A DNA stretch of 64,000 nt from contig NZ_QKVL01000006.1 of NCBI RefSeq assembly GCF_003231275.1, forward strand, positions 62,001 to 126,000, written 5' to 3'. The DNA comes from Pseudomonas huaxiensis. GTDB taxonomy: Bacteria > Pseudomonadota > Gammaproteobacteria > Pseudomonadales > Pseudomonadaceae. Position numbers and translations under genes: made by a program. The notes below the pieces were generated by a model. The model did no database searches. It was not told the DNA's origin and saw nothing but the letters and a program-made list of their open reading frames with translations. Below are positions 8,750-17,389 of the stretch, in pieces (position 1 is the stretch's first letter; each line of letters begins with the position of its first letter).

Positions 8750-10150
8750 TTATTTGTCTGACTCAAGCGGCAGGAATGTCTCGGCAAACATATCCTGCTG
8801 ATAGCCTGCAGCAGCAAACAGATGCTCACGGGACTCGTCGATCGCCGCACGCAGCCTTTCGCTGTCCACGCCCAGCACTTTGCCGCCGCGTTTGACGATA
8901 CGCCCACCAATCATGACCGTGTCTACATTGCTGCGTTCGGCCGCATGTACAACGGTGCCAAAGGCGTTGCCTGACGGGTAAAGGTTGATGTCCTGCGCGT
9001 TGATCAGGATCAGATCCGCCTGTTTGCCTGGAACCAAGCTCCCGACTTTGTCCTGCAGGCCAGCGCAGGTGGCGCCGTCTAGCGTGGCGGCTTTGAGCAG
9101 GCCGTGGGCGGGCAGGGTCACTACTGGATTATGATCTTCACCGCAGCAGCGCTGCTGGTGCATGCCCATGACGCGTTGCAGGTAGAACGCCACCCGCATC
9201 TCCATGAACATGTCGCCGCTGTAGGAGGTTTCATTATCAACGCTCAGCCCCGGACTGATGCCGTGACGCTTGGCCGACCGCATGGCGAACATTCCATCTT
9301 CAATGCCGTAGTGAGCATCTGAACGCGGGCATACGTTGACTCTCACGCCAGCCTCGCGAAGGATCTTCCAGCCGGCGTCCGGCAGCGCCGTGCAGTGGTT
9401 GAAGATGTTGTCGGACCGCAGCAGGCCTTCGCGATGCAAACCTTCCAACTCAGCAGCCATGTCCCCGCCAAAAAACTCGGTGATGATCGGCAGCCCCAGG
9501 CGTCTGGCCTCAGCCCACAGCTCAGGTTCCAGCTGCGCCATCACCGCCAGCGAGAGCAGCGGGTTGTCACCGTTCTTGATGTATTTTTCCTGCAGGCGCT
9601 CTAGGTTGCCCGGCCAGTGGGCTTTGTCCCACTCACCCGCAACCGGCGCCCCCGAGGCATGTACGGCGCGTATACCAGCATCAAGCAGCGCCTCGACCGC
9701 AGCGTCGGAGTGAGCGCCGGTGCGGCTGTTGTGCGAGTTGTCCACCAAGGTCGTGATACCGGCATCAATGCAGCCCAATGCACTCAGCAGGTTGCCGATG
9801 TACATGTCCGCCGGACGATAGTGTTTGGCGAACGAAAAGTGGGTGGCGTTGCAGTAGTCCTCCAGGGTTGCGGCGTTCGGATTGATTCGCCGTAGTTGCC
9901 CTTCCCAGGAGTGGCGGTGCGTATCGACCATGCCCGGCATGGCGATCATGCCAGATGCCTCGATCACAACAGCATCGCCGGCTTCGATATGTTCACCGAT
10001 GGCCGCGATGGTGCTGCCTTCGATAAGGATATCGCCACGCACCAGATTGCCGACGTCGCCGTCCATGCTCAGCACAGTGGCGCTGCTGATAAGTGTGCGG
10101 GCGGCCTGAGCGGCCGGGGCCTGCACGATGCTGCGGTTGTATTCCGCCAT
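8750..10150 (-). CDS. Amidohydrolase (ATZ/TRZ / cytosine-guanine deaminase-like)
   Basis: Metal-dependent hydrolase or deaminase, about 466 residues, cytoplasmic. The N-terminal sandwich leads to GMIAMPGMVDTHRHSWEGQ with the HxH metal ligands. Further ligands are HASGAPVAGEWDKAHW, FNHCTALPDAG (His) and LSVDNETSYSGDMFMEMR (Asp), and the C-terminal part has the usual KQADLILI strand. The ATG at 10150 is preferred, with GAAGAGG about nine bases upstream; the longer frame begins with TTG. It heads an operon with the DMT transporter (11-base gap) and formerly SMP-30. The LysR gene diverges from it. Substrate probably a heterocyclic amine or ring compound; not determinable here. Confidence 0.85.
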   Translation of the reverse strand: MAEYNRSIVQAPAAQAARTLISSATVLSMDGDVGNLVRGDILIEGSTIAAIGEHIEAGDAVVIEASGMIAMPGMVDTHRHSWEGQLRRINPNAATLEDYCNATHFSFAKHYRPADMYIGNLLSALGCIDAGITTLVDNSHNSRTGAHSDAAVEALLDAGIRAVHASGAPVAGEWDKAHWPGNLERLQEKYIKNGDNPLLSLAVMAQLEPELWAEARRLGLPIITEFFGGDMAAELEGLHREGLLRSDNIFNHCTALPDAGWKILREAGVRVNVCPRSDAHYGIEDGMFAMRSAKRHGISPGLSVDNETSYSGDMFMEMRVAFYLQRVMGMHQQRCCGEDHNPVVTLPAHGLLKAATLDGATCAGLQDKVGSLVPGKQADLILINAQDINLYPSGNAFGTVVHAAERSNVDTVMIGGRIVKRGGKVLGVDSERLRAAIDESREHLFAAAGYQQDMFAETFLPLESDK

Positions 10151-10293
10151 ATCAGTACACCTCTTCAAATTTCGTTGGAAGAAATGTACGTAAGGCGATA
10201 CTGCCAGAAAAAGATGGGTAAACTGTTTTTATTATTCAGTATTGGCGAATAATAACGCCGTTCCCGATCACTGTTTTGAGGCTGCTAACCGCC

Positions 10294-11187
10294 ATGGATC
10301 GTATTCAAGCGATGCAGGTTTTCGTCCGCGTGGCTGAGGCAGGAAGCTTTATTCAAGCGGCGCAGACGCTCTCTCTACCGGCCTCGACGGTCACCAGCAG
10401 CGTCAAAAATCTTGAGAAGTACCTGCAGGTGCGACTACTCAACCGAACAACGCGGCGGGTCAGCCTTACGCCGGAGGGCGCAAGGTATCTGACGCAATGC
10501 CGGGAAATATTGGAGCTGATCGAACACACGGAGACCAGCCTGACGGACTCCATAAAACGGCCGCAGGGGCGTCTGCGTGTCGATATGCCGGGCGGTATTG
10601 CCCACTTCATTGTCATGCCGAATCTGTACGACTTTTACCGGCGCTACCCGGATATCTACCTGATGATAGGTGTGAATGATCGACCTGTTGATCTGATTCA
10701 GGAGGGCGTCGATTGCGTGATTCGTACGGGCGAGCTCCATGATTCGACGCTCGTTGCGCGTCCACTCGGCCGGTTTCGCTGGGTGACCTGTGCGTCTGCC
10801 GCCTATCTCGAAGAGAACGGTACTCCGCAAACACCACACGACCTATCGCACCACCGGGCCATCCACTACTTTTCGGGCAGCGCTAGGCAAGCTGGTGAAA
10901 TGCGCTTCGCACGCGCTACTGAAAAGATCTCAGTCCCGATAAACGGTACAGCCGCCGTCAACGAGACTGGGCTCTACATCAAAATGTGCCTTGATGGTTT
11001 CGGGTTGATTCAGCTCGCTGAGAACGTGGTGAGCGAGCACCTGCAGCAAGGACGGCTGATCGAAGTGCTTGCTGATTGGCAACCGGATCCGGTGCCCGTG
11101 AACCTGCTGTACCCGCATCAGCGATTTCTTTCGCCCGCTGTGAGCTCGTTCGCCGATTGGATAGCTGGGCTGATCCGAGACGAGTAA
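10294..11187 (+). CDS. LysR-family transcriptional regulator
   Basis: DNA-binding regulator of 297 residues. The N-terminal winged helix-turn-helix reads MDRIQAMQVFVRVAEAGSF, with QAAQTLSLPASTVTSSVKNLEKYLQVRLLNRTTRRVSLT; the effector-binding domain begins near residue 90. I use the ATG at 10294, which gives the normal LysR N-terminus, rather than the GTG-like extension at 10276. It is transcribed away from the amidohydrolase across a 143-base spacer (10151-10293), the usual place for a LysR binding site. It most likely controls the amidohydrolase operon; the inducer is unknown. Confidence 0.9.
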   Translation: MDRIQAMQVFVRVAEAGSFIQAAQTLSLPASTVTSSVKNLEKYLQVRLLNRTTRRVSLTPEGARYLTQCREILELIEHTETSLTDSIKRPQGRLRVDMPGGIAHFIVMPNLYDFYRRYPDIYLMIGVNDRPVDLIQEGVDCVIRTGELHDSTLVARPLGRFRWVTCASAAYLEENGTPQTPHDLSHHRAIHYFSGSARQAGEMRFARATEKISVPINGTAAVNETGLYIKMCLDGFGLIQLAENVVSEHLQQGRLIEVLADWQPDPVPVNLLYPHQRFLSPAVSSFADWIAGLIRDE

Positions 11188-11943
11188 TTGACACTTGCTA
11201 GCAGGGGAAATCTCATCTGCCATTTGAAAAAGCGTTAGCCCCCGACTCTTCTTCATACCCCATAACTGAGGCCTCCTAAGCGTCTGCTTTTGGCCGAAAG
11301 CAGCCTCTGGGGGACGTCCGCAATGGGGCGGCAGCGGTCATGTTCGACTATGCGGTCCGTGGTGAGCTGCTCATTGCATACCACGACCGCGTTCCCTTCG
11401 CAAAAGCAGAACGCTGGTCGCCAATTCGCGTCCCGTTCGACTCTTGACGCTGCCCGAACTGTCCCGCCACGCTGGGGGGCAAGACGCTCCAAGGCACGGT
11501 GCCGCGCGACATCGATAGCGACCTCGCCCTGGAGGAAAGCTGCACTTCGGGATTGAGCGTTCTCCTGTCGTCGCTACAGGATGGGCCAGCCGGATCTTCA
11601 TAGACTTCACCCTGAACCGGCTCAGCGCCGAAGCCGAACAGCAATTGCTGGCCGAGATGTTCCGAGCACTCAGCCTGACCGGCTGCTCTATCTGCGGTGT
11701 AATAGTGAGTGACGAACCATTGGAGTCCCTGCACAACGTCGGCTCAGATCACTTGGGGGCGTTGGATGTGCTGGAAGAGAACCGCAGGGTTGAGGTTGAC
11801 GGGACGCGCGCTGGTAGGTCAGCAAGGCGACGGGACCGGCCAGGCCTTGGCGACGCTGATCGGCGTCACCCGTACCGCGCGCAACAGCGTAAATGAGGCA
11901 GTGGAATACCTGAGCAGGGTGGTGCCGCCCGATGTCTATCGGA
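11188..11943. other. Degenerate sequence downstream of LysR
   Basis: About 750 bases with no intact gene. The stretch 11280-11345 (CTGCTTTTGGCCGAAAGCAG) is a hairpin-like motif common in pseudomonad spacers. Between about 11530 and 11930, broken frames give protein-like text, for example SRIFIDFTLNRLSAEAEQQL and LATLIGVTRTARNSVNEAVE, in different frames. I read these as remains of one or two decayed genes of unknown family. Confidence 0.4.
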
Positions 11944-12385
11944 ATGGAGATTCGTGTCGCTAGATCAGAGAATACAGAAGCGATCCAGGCCATCTAACTG
12001 CCTATCGCGCTCCATCCGGCCAATCGAAGTGTGGAGCAAATGCGTCAGCGGATCGCCACGACGCTGCAAACCTTCCCCTATCTGGTAGCCGTACGGGAAG
12101 GGTGGGTAGTCGGTATATGCCTATGCCAGTCAGCACAGGGCGCATGCGGCGTACCGCAGGGCGGTGGGTATGACGTTCTATGTCGCCGAGGGCCAACGCC
12201 GCAGTAGGGTTGGTCAGCAGCTCTATGACGTGCTGCTGACGGTTCTGAAGCGTTCGGGGTATCACTGCATTGCTTTGTCGAATGAAGGCAGTGTCGGGCT
12301 ATACGAGCGACTGGGTTTCCAGCACATCGGGACGTTTCCCTAGGTCGGGTTCAAGCCCGATACCTGGTATGGCGTAGCGCACTAG
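11944..12385 (+). pseudogene. GNAT-family N-acetyltransferase remnant
   Basis: Decayed relative of phosphinothricin-type acetyltransferases. Starting at ATG 11944 it reads MEIRVARSENTEAIQAI and then a stop. In later frames come QTFPYLVAVREG, then GMTFYVAEGQRRSRVGQQLYD (the acetyl-CoA-binding R/Q-x-x-G-x-G/A motif region), and ALSNEGSVGLYERLGFQHIG, the usual final strands. A stop interrupts GTFP before VGFKPDTWYGVAH. At least two frame changes and two stops make a functional product unlikely. The intact family member would be about 170 residues and acetylate an amino group on a small molecule. Confidence 0.7.
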
Positions 12386-12478
12386 ATTTGATCTGGGGGC
12401 GACGGCCTTCGTCCCGATGATCTCGCGCGTTTTCGAGCAATCTGCTGAAACGCGGGGTCATGCTTGCGGCGGGCGAAT

Positions 12479-12802
12479 TTAGAGCGCTTCAAATTTCGCT
12501 TTCTGTTGGGCCATTTCCGCAATGGCTTGATGGACACGGTTCTCGATGATCTCTATCAGTTCGAGGTGCTTGGGAAATTCCTGCTTGAGCCAGGTGCTGC
12601 AGACGAAGTAATGATCGAGGTGTATCGCAAGAGGTTGCCGGTCACCCTGAGCGCATAGCATCACATTGAATTCTGTCTCGTCTCCTGCCATGGCGGCGGG
12701 CACGAAAATGGTCCCCTTGTCGCTGAAACCGCACGAGCGGCGCCATTCAGGGATGCGTTTCTTCTCGGGGTTATCTGCGGCAAACCAGGTGATTCTTTCC
12801 AT
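12479..12802 (-). CDS. Hypothetical protein, 107 residues
   Basis: Soluble protein of unknown function. It begins MERITWFAADNPEKKRIPEW and ends EIIENRVHQAIAEMAQQKAKFEAL, with a probable C-terminal helix of about 35 residues. The ATG at 12802 is chosen because GAGG lies eight bases upstream; the longer frame to 12826 has none. The body (TIFVPAAMAGDETEFNVMLCAQGDR) looks like a small beta-rich domain. It lies at the edge of the integrase-bearing island, close to the XRE regulator, which suggests island cargo. No family recognised. Confidence 0.65.
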   Translation of the reverse strand: MERITWFAADNPEKKRIPEWRRSCGFSDKGTIFVPAAMAGDETEFNVMLCAQGDRQPLAIHLDHYFVCSTWLKQEFPKHLELIEIIENRVHQAIAEMAQQKAKFEAL

Positions 12803-12998
12803 TAAATCGACCTCATAGATGAGCAATGCGAAATGTGCGTCGTGTCTGATGCGGGTGTTTGGTTCAGCCCGAATGGAGGTCCGCTAGAAGCGTTGGGTCG
12901 TTACCTGGCTCGGGCGTTGGTAGGGCAGGCAACTGGTTTGTTATCAGCCGCAGGATGACTCACCGGCCACTGGCGAACTTGGCAACTACCAGGTGACG

Positions 12999-13244
12999 CT
13001 AGAGGCTTGCATCGACCAACAGCTCGGACGGTTTGCATTCCACTGCAACGGCGATGCGCAAGATATTCAGGAAGGTGACATTCCTTTCCCCCCTCTCGAT
13101 CTTCCCCATGTGAGAACGATCCACGCCTGCCGCATCGGCTAGTGCTTCCTGAGAAAGCGCGAGCGCCAGGCGGCGGGCCCGAATTGCTGCACCGAGCTTT
13201 TTCAGACTGCCGTCGTTGTCGAGGGTTGCGGAGATTCTTGCCAT
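12999..13244 (-). CDS. XRE-family HTH regulator
   Basis: Small DNA-binding protein of 81 residues built almost wholly of a Cro/C1-type helix-turn-helix: LGAAIRARRLALALSQEALA, then DAAGVDRSHMGKIERGERN, then TFLNILRIAVAVECKPSELL. Such lone repressors are common in genomic islands, where they control excision or toxin genes. It is transcribed towards the 107-residue hypothetical gene with a 196-base gap, so they need not be co-transcribed. The target is unknown. Confidence 0.9.
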   Translation of the reverse strand: MARISATLDNDGSLKKLGAAIRARRLALALSQEALADAAGVDRSHMGKIERGERNVTFLNILRIAVAVECKPSELLVDASL

Positions 13245-13360
13245 GGAAAGAATCGTCCCGTTATGATGCCTATACGGCCACGGTATTTACGACCCATTTT
13301 TGAGTTTGGCTTGTTGGGCCCAGTTCGCGGTTAACCGTCATACGACAAGAGAGAGCATCC

Positions 13361-13669
13361 ATGGATGGGGCGCGGAGAGGCGTGCTGCTTGAGCAGGAGG
13401 GCAGGCGGGCTGGTGAGAGGAAGCATCTCCAATCCAGGTTTGGCATCAGACGTTTCTGGTTCGGTTGGCTCAGCGTGAGATTTGATGGCGGCCCGGTCTA
13501 CTTCGACATGGTTGAATCACTTCAACAGGCAATTGCTGATTTCGGATATCTCGTGAGGTGTGGCGAGCAGTTGAGTGCTGAGGAGTGGCTCCACCGAATC
13601 AATACACTCGGTCTCCGTATTACGCCAGCGCAATTGACGGCGATCGAAACGCTCATGCGGAATCACTAA
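13361..13669 (+). CDS. Hypothetical protein, 102 residues
   Basis: Possible small gene with ATG at 13361 preceded by GAGAGAG. The C-terminal half, from about MVESLQQAIADFGYLV (ATG 13508), reads like a real protein with ERINTLGLRITPAQLTAIETL-like helices, while the N-terminal half is arginine and glycine rich and less convincing, so the shorter start is an alternative. It diverges from the XRE gene. No family is recognised; function unknown. Confidence 0.45.
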   Translation: MDGARRGVLLEQEGRRAGERKHLQSRFGIRRFWFGWLSVRFDGGPVYFDMVESLQQAIADFGYLVRCGEQLSAEEWLHRINTLGLRITPAQLTAIETLMRNH

Positions 13670-13771
13670 AGCTGCAGTAGCTTGCTTCAATAGGGGGAGG
13701 GTGGTGAGCTGTCGTCTTTGAATGACAGGCTCACCACCGCTGTGCGGTAGCATTAATCTGGCTGCAACTGT

Positions 13772-14569
13772 CTAAGTTTTGCCGAAGTAGCCTTCTAGCC
13801 ATTTTTCGTGCTCTTCCTCCAGAGCAAGCGTTTCCGGCGTTGGCAAATGGTGTACCACACCCCTGCTCCTGTTTACCGCTTTACCGTGCCGCGAGCTGCA
13901 CGTGTTTGATCTTGCCTGTGAGCCTTGTTTCCCGTGGCCTGGAGCGAGTTCCTTGTCTGGCAGAGATGTCCGGAAATTGTCTGCCTTTTGGCTGAAGCCT
14001 GTCAGGCTGTTGTCTGCCAGAAAGGCCCTCTCTATCTCCTCAGCAGTTACTGAGAGGGGGCGCAATGTCTTTTTATCGAGGCGTTCGGAGCCACTGTCGC
14101 TACCGTCGGCGATGAACAGAATTCCCTTCAGGTTGCCCATGTAGTCGTGGAATGAGGATAAGCGAGCAGGGAACTTCAGGCCGGAGCGCTCCCAGAATTT
14201 GTGAAAGCCCCACCGCTGGTTGTTAATTCGAAATTGGCCAGCGGGTAACCTCCCTCCTTTCTTGCCTGCTACCGTGTTTCTTGAACGAGATAAATCAGCA
14301 TTGTAAATCGCATAGGCGTGGGTCCTTTTTACCACGGAGCGAAAATGAAGGGTTACGCCCCCAGATTTTTTCGTTCCATAAAAGTCAGCTCCATAATCAT
14401 AATACTGGTATGAGTCTATCCCTAGGCCAGAAAGGATATCTTTTATAATCGCGTCTGAATGTTCACTCAGCCATTCTTGTGGTACTACCTTCTTGCTCTT
14501 CGGGCGAATAGCTAGTCGTCCTAAGTCGATACTAACTTCGTCACCTTTTTTAAGTAGTCGAATGAGCAT
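13772..14569 (-). CDS. Hypothetical island protein, 265 residues
   Basis: Unrecognised protein. The N-terminal 170 residues look like one folded domain (for example DSYQYYDYGADFYGTKKSGG and RWGFHKFWERSGLKFPARL), rich in aromatic and basic residues. The remaining 95 residues are low-complexity and basic until a short acidic tail, LALEEEHEKWLEGYFGK. Codon use in the 5' half is more AT-rich than the flanking core genes, in line with transfer. It lies between the XRE/hypothetical pair and the AlpA-like gene, on the integrase strand, so it is probably island cargo. No function is suggested. Confidence 0.6.
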   Translation of the reverse strand: MLIRLLKKGDEVSIDLGRLAIRPKSKKVVPQEWLSEHSDAIIKDILSGLGIDSYQYYDYGADFYGTKKSGGVTLHFRSVVKRTHAYAIYNADLSRSRNTVAGKKGGRLPAGQFRINNQRWGFHKFWERSGLKFPARLSSFHDYMGNLKGILFIADGSDSGSERLDKKTLRPLSVTAEEIERAFLADNSLTGFSQKADNFRTSLPDKELAPGHGKQGSQARSNTCSSRHGKAVNRSRGVVHHLPTPETLALEEEHEKWLEGYFGKT

Positions 14570-14696
14570 GTTTGCTATTGAGCTGATGTAATTATTGATG
14601 AGGTGCAGGAAAAGTCGATTCGCGCAGCGCTTATGCTCACCTCGGAGAAGTGCACAAGCGCCACGGTGAAAGCCCGCCGAGAAAAGTCGGCTTGAC

Positions 14697-14969
14697 TCAG
14701 AGGGACTTCCCGGTGTGGTCGGCAGTGCGGCGAGCCATGAACTCGGCCAGCCCGCTCAGTCGGTAGCGCACCAAGCGACCGACTTTGAGGAAGGGGAGGT
14801 TATAGCGACCGGTAGAGCGCCAGACGGAGAGAGTGCTGACCTTCACGCCCAGGATCTGGGCTGCTTGCTTGTCGTCTACATGGACGGGAGGGGTCTTGGG
14901 ATCGTAGCCAAGTTGCGCGGCAATTTCGGTCTTGATTGCCTCGATTTGATTGGTGCTTGTGTCTTGCAT
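14697..14969 (-). CDS. AlpA/excisionase-like HTH protein
   Basis: Ninety-residue protein with a MerR-like winged helix-turn-helix near residues 30-80: VDDKQAAQILGVKVSTLSVW followed by RYNLPFLKVGRLVRYRLSGLAEFM. This is the shape of AlpA-type regulators and recombination directionality factors carried next to P4-type integrases. It lies two genes downstream of the tyrosine recombinase on the same strand. Likely role: bind island DNA and promote excision or activate the integrase. Start ATG at 14969 is the only reasonable one. Confidence 0.8.
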   Translation of the reverse strand: MQDTSTNQIEAIKTEIAAQLGYDPKTPPVHVDDKQAAQILGVKVSTLSVWRSTGRYNLPFLKVGRLVRYRLSGLAEFMARRTADHTGKSL

Positions 14970-15068
14970 GGAGAAGCCCTGTGCGGAATTAAGCTTGGCA
15001 GGACTACATGGTGTCCTGCAGGTTTTGACCGGTCAGGGCTAGTCTCCGGTAAGCGAATCGGTATGTCG

Positions 15069-15674
15069 TTACACTGATGGCGCTTGGTGTTCTATAAATT
15101 TTTTGACCCATTTCACGACCGTCTGCGGGCGGTTCAGTTGCTCAAATACTGTACACACCTCCTCAGCAAATTTTACGGGAGCTTTCTTGTCATTTAGATT
15201 GAATTCTCCACTCGTGATCCGCTGTGCCAGCATCCGTTCTACCGTTTCGCGATTTATGTGATTTTGGGCGGGACGAGGCCCTTTGCTGGCTGAGCTAGCT
15301 TGCCTAGATTGCATTTCCTTGTAGGCGTGTGTGCGAACCGCATTCGCGTTCTCGATAAACCTTGGGGGCAAATACTTACCTAACTCTTCGGGGCGAGTTG
15401 TTTCGGCAAGCGCCGTAGGTTTTCGTATCTCGTGAAAAGATTTTTGCTCAAGGCGTTCGAAGAGTTGCATAACGAGGATCGGCGACAACCCTTCTGATAA
15501 ATCTAATTCAGAAAAAAGCCGTTCGAATCGCTCTAAAAGCTGCTCGGGAGTTGCGGGAATGTCTGCCCAAAGGAAACCGAGGAATTCCTTCTCCAGTAGC
15601 TCGACCGCCGCAAGCTGTCGTTTGAGTTGGGCTTGATGATTGGCGATTTCGATAGTCATTGCGTCTCCATTCAT
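15069..15674 (-). CDS. Hypothetical protein coupled to integrase
   Basis: A 201-residue, mostly helical soluble protein with no family I recognise. The N-terminal half has regularly spaced leucines (LLEKEFLGFLWADIPATPEQ, then ERFERLFSELDLSE), and the C-terminal third (RETVERMLAQRITSGEFNLN and TVVKWVKKFIEHQ) resembles a small helical domain. Its ATG overlaps the integrase stop as ATGA, so the two are translationally coupled, and the AlpA-like gene follows after about 100 bases. That fixed setting suggests a role in island maintenance or excision, which is inference only. Confidence 0.7.
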   Translation of the reverse strand: MNGDAMTIEIANHQAQLKRQLAAVELLEKEFLGFLWADIPATPEQLLERFERLFSELDLSEGLSPILVMQLFERLEQKSFHEIRKPTALAETTRPEELGKYLPPRFIENANAVRTHAYKEMQSRQASSASKGPRPAQNHINRETVERMLAQRITSGEFNLNDKKAPVKFAEEVCTVFEQLNRPQTVVKWVKKFIEHQAPSV

Positions 15675-17023
15675 TTGCGATGGTTCTGGTGTAGATCAAG
15701 CACCTTGGCGGGCTCCTTCAAACCCGCAGCCTCAAGCATCGCTTGTGTTGCGGTGTTGACCGATTGGCGAACTGGGTCCAGGTCTAGGCGAGCATAAATC
15801 TGCGTCGCCTGATGGGTCTTGTGGTTGAGGCTTTTGCCAATGATCGCCAGCGAGGCGCCGGTTTTCGCCTGCCAACTGCCAAGCGTGCGGCGCAGATCGT
15901 GAATGCGTAGATCGGTCATGTCATACGAAGCCGTATCTATGGCGAGGCTATCTGCCAGTGCCCGGTATTTCCTTTCTGCTTTTGCCGAAGCAGTCAGAAG
16001 TTCGAAGTCGGCGGTCTGGCGTTCTTCGCTGCTCAGCTTCTCCTCTTTCTCCAGCAGATCCAGCAAGCGTCTCATGCTGGCACGGCGTAACACGGTTGCC
16101 CACGCCTTCTTTGGCTCGACCAGGTGTCCAGTTTTCCCCGTTCCTGGAAAAACAAAACTGGAGCCCTTCTTTTGCGGTTGCCGGTTCTTCAGTGTGGCTA
16201 CGGCCTGCGGGGAGAGGGTGACGTTTTGCGGGGTTCCGTTTTTGGTCATGCCAAGACGCCAGATGCCCGCGTCGAGGTCGAGATCGCGCCATGCCATCTC
16301 CTGCACGTTAGAGCGGCGTGCGCCGGTCAATAGTGACAACAAAAAGAAGTCGCAAAGATCTGACTCTGCGATGGCCTCCATCAGATAAGGAAGCTCGGGG
16401 CCCAAGGCGAATCGATCCCGTGATGGAGCGGGGTTCTTTTGGATACGGCTTGCAGGGTTGCTGCCGGTGAACAGTTCGAGGTCTGCTGCGAAGTTGTAGA
16501 CCGACGATACGACGATGATCGCGCGATCAGCTTGAGCGGGGCTTTTCTTCGTCGTCCTGGAGTGAATCGTCTTGATCTCGGACCGTGTTATCTGCGACAG
16601 CTTGCTGCTATGGATTGGCGCCAGATACATGTTCACCACATCCGTATAGTCGCGCTTGGTGCGTTCACTAAGCGGGGAGCCGTCGCGCTTTTTCTTTTCA
16701 GACAGGTACTGCTGGAACACGTCGAGGAAAGTGGGCTCCTCTCGGATCGCTCGACGGACTGCTGCTGGATTGGCCCCAGTGGCGAATTCGCTGAGCACCT
16801 TCTGTGCATTGGTACGAGCCTGCTCGACCGTCATCTCGGGGAAGGATCCGAGTTTGATCCACTCCATGGCGCCGGCAACCCGCTTGATCACATAGAAGGT
16901 ACGGCTGCCTGCAGCGGTAATGCGAAGTACCAACTTGGGTATCTCTGTGTCGTAGACGTTCAAGCGGTTAATGGCTGGCGGCTCGATGGCCATCAGGGCG
17001 GTCTTGGTGAACTTCAGCTTCAT
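15671..17023 (-). CDS. Tyrosine recombinase / island integrase
   Basis: Site-specific integrase of 450 residues, the enzyme that inserts and removes the left-hand island. An N-terminal arm-binding domain (about 1-90, DUF4102-like: LRITAAGSRTFYVIKRVAGA) precedes a SAM-like core-binding domain (about 100-190) and the catalytic domain. The first catalytic Arg is in LLSLLTGARRSNVQEMAW. The HxxR box is IHDLRRTLGSW and the nucleophile is the Tyr in HQATQIYARLDLDPVR. All key residues are present and the length is normal. Its start lies 160 bases from the tRNA-like attachment site at 17184-17229, as expected. Confidence 0.93.
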   Translation of the reverse strand: MKLKFTKTALMAIEPPAINRLNVYDTEIPKLVLRITAAGSRTFYVIKRVAGAMEWIKLGSFPEMTVEQARTNAQKVLSEFATGANPAAVRRAIREEPTFLDVFQQYLSEKKKRDGSPLSERTKRDYTDVVNMYLAPIHSSKLSQITRSEIKTIHSRTTKKSPAQADRAIIVVSSVYNFAADLELFTGSNPASRIQKNPAPSRDRFALGPELPYLMEAIAESDLCDFFLLSLLTGARRSNVQEMAWRDLDLDAGIWRLGMTKNGTPQNVTLSPQAVATLKNRQPQKKGSSFVFPGTGKTGHLVEPKKAWATVLRRASMRRLLDLLEKEEKLSSEERQTADFELLTASAKAERKYRALADSLAIDTASYDMTDLRIHDLRRTLGSWQAKTGASLAIIGKSLNHKTHQATQIYARLDLDPVRQSVNTATQAMLEAAGLKEPAKVLDLHQNHRK

Positions 17024-17183
17024 CGTGGCTTCAACCTGAATCGCTGGCTAGCACTGGGCTAGCGCGGGCTATCAAAAATGGTCCATCTCGGTGATGGTTC
17101 GTTAAGCCAAGACTAAGCTGAAAGCCCTATTCTGCATAGGTCTGTAAGGGGTGATGAAAATTGGTAAAGCATACGAGCATCTA

Positions 17184-17229
17184 ACTCGTAACGCGAAGGT
17201 CGCAGGTTCGATTCCTGTCTCCGGCACCA
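17184..17229 (+). other. Island attachment site: 3' half of tRNA-Thr(CGT)-like sequence
   Basis: From ACTCGTAA (an anticodon loop with CGT) through GGTCGCAGGTTCGATTCCTG (T arm) to CTCCGGCACCA (acceptor strand plus CCA), this reads as the 3' half of a tRNA. The 5' half does not fold: no matching GCCGGAG acceptor strand is visible upstream, so it is not a complete gene. A 3' tRNA fragment with CCA next to integrase genes on both sides is a typical attachment site. The Thr assignment rests on the loop only. Confidence 0.7.
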
Positions 17230-17360
17230 GTACAGGTTCCAGCGAAGGCTACCAAAATCTCTGGAACCCCCGTAAAACCCGCCTTCTGGCGGGTTTTTTC
17301 GTTATGGCGTTCCGTTGGAAACCGACAGTTGCCAGCCGATTTAGGGGTAACGTTTGGGAT
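17209..17360. repeat. Direct repeat, left copy (tRNA 3' end plus terminator)
   Basis: A stretch of about 150 bases starting at CGATTCCTGTCTCC and running through the tRNA end, terminator and TTTCGTTATGGCGTTCC recurs with scattered changes at 26679-26820. The two copies bracket the 9.5-kb AT-rich island in the same orientation, as expected of attachment-site duplications from one or more integrations. Confidence 0.75.
17274..17300 (+). terminator. Rho-independent terminator
   Basis: AAAACCCGCC-TTCT-GGCGGGTTTTTT: a 7-8 bp GC-rich stem followed by six T. It lies 45 bases after the tRNA-like CCA end, so it is probably the original terminator of the tRNA gene. The right-hand copy (26745-26769) keeps the stem-loop with one change. 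Confidence 0.85.
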
Positions 17361-17389
17361 AAAGTCGATTCGATGACTGGCATAAGGAA

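Noticed and set aside
17150..17229. Complete tRNA gene
   Set aside because: Only the anticodon loop, T arm and acceptor 3' strand fit. The acceptor 5' strand and anticodon 5' stem do not pair, so it is kept only as an attachment-site fragment.
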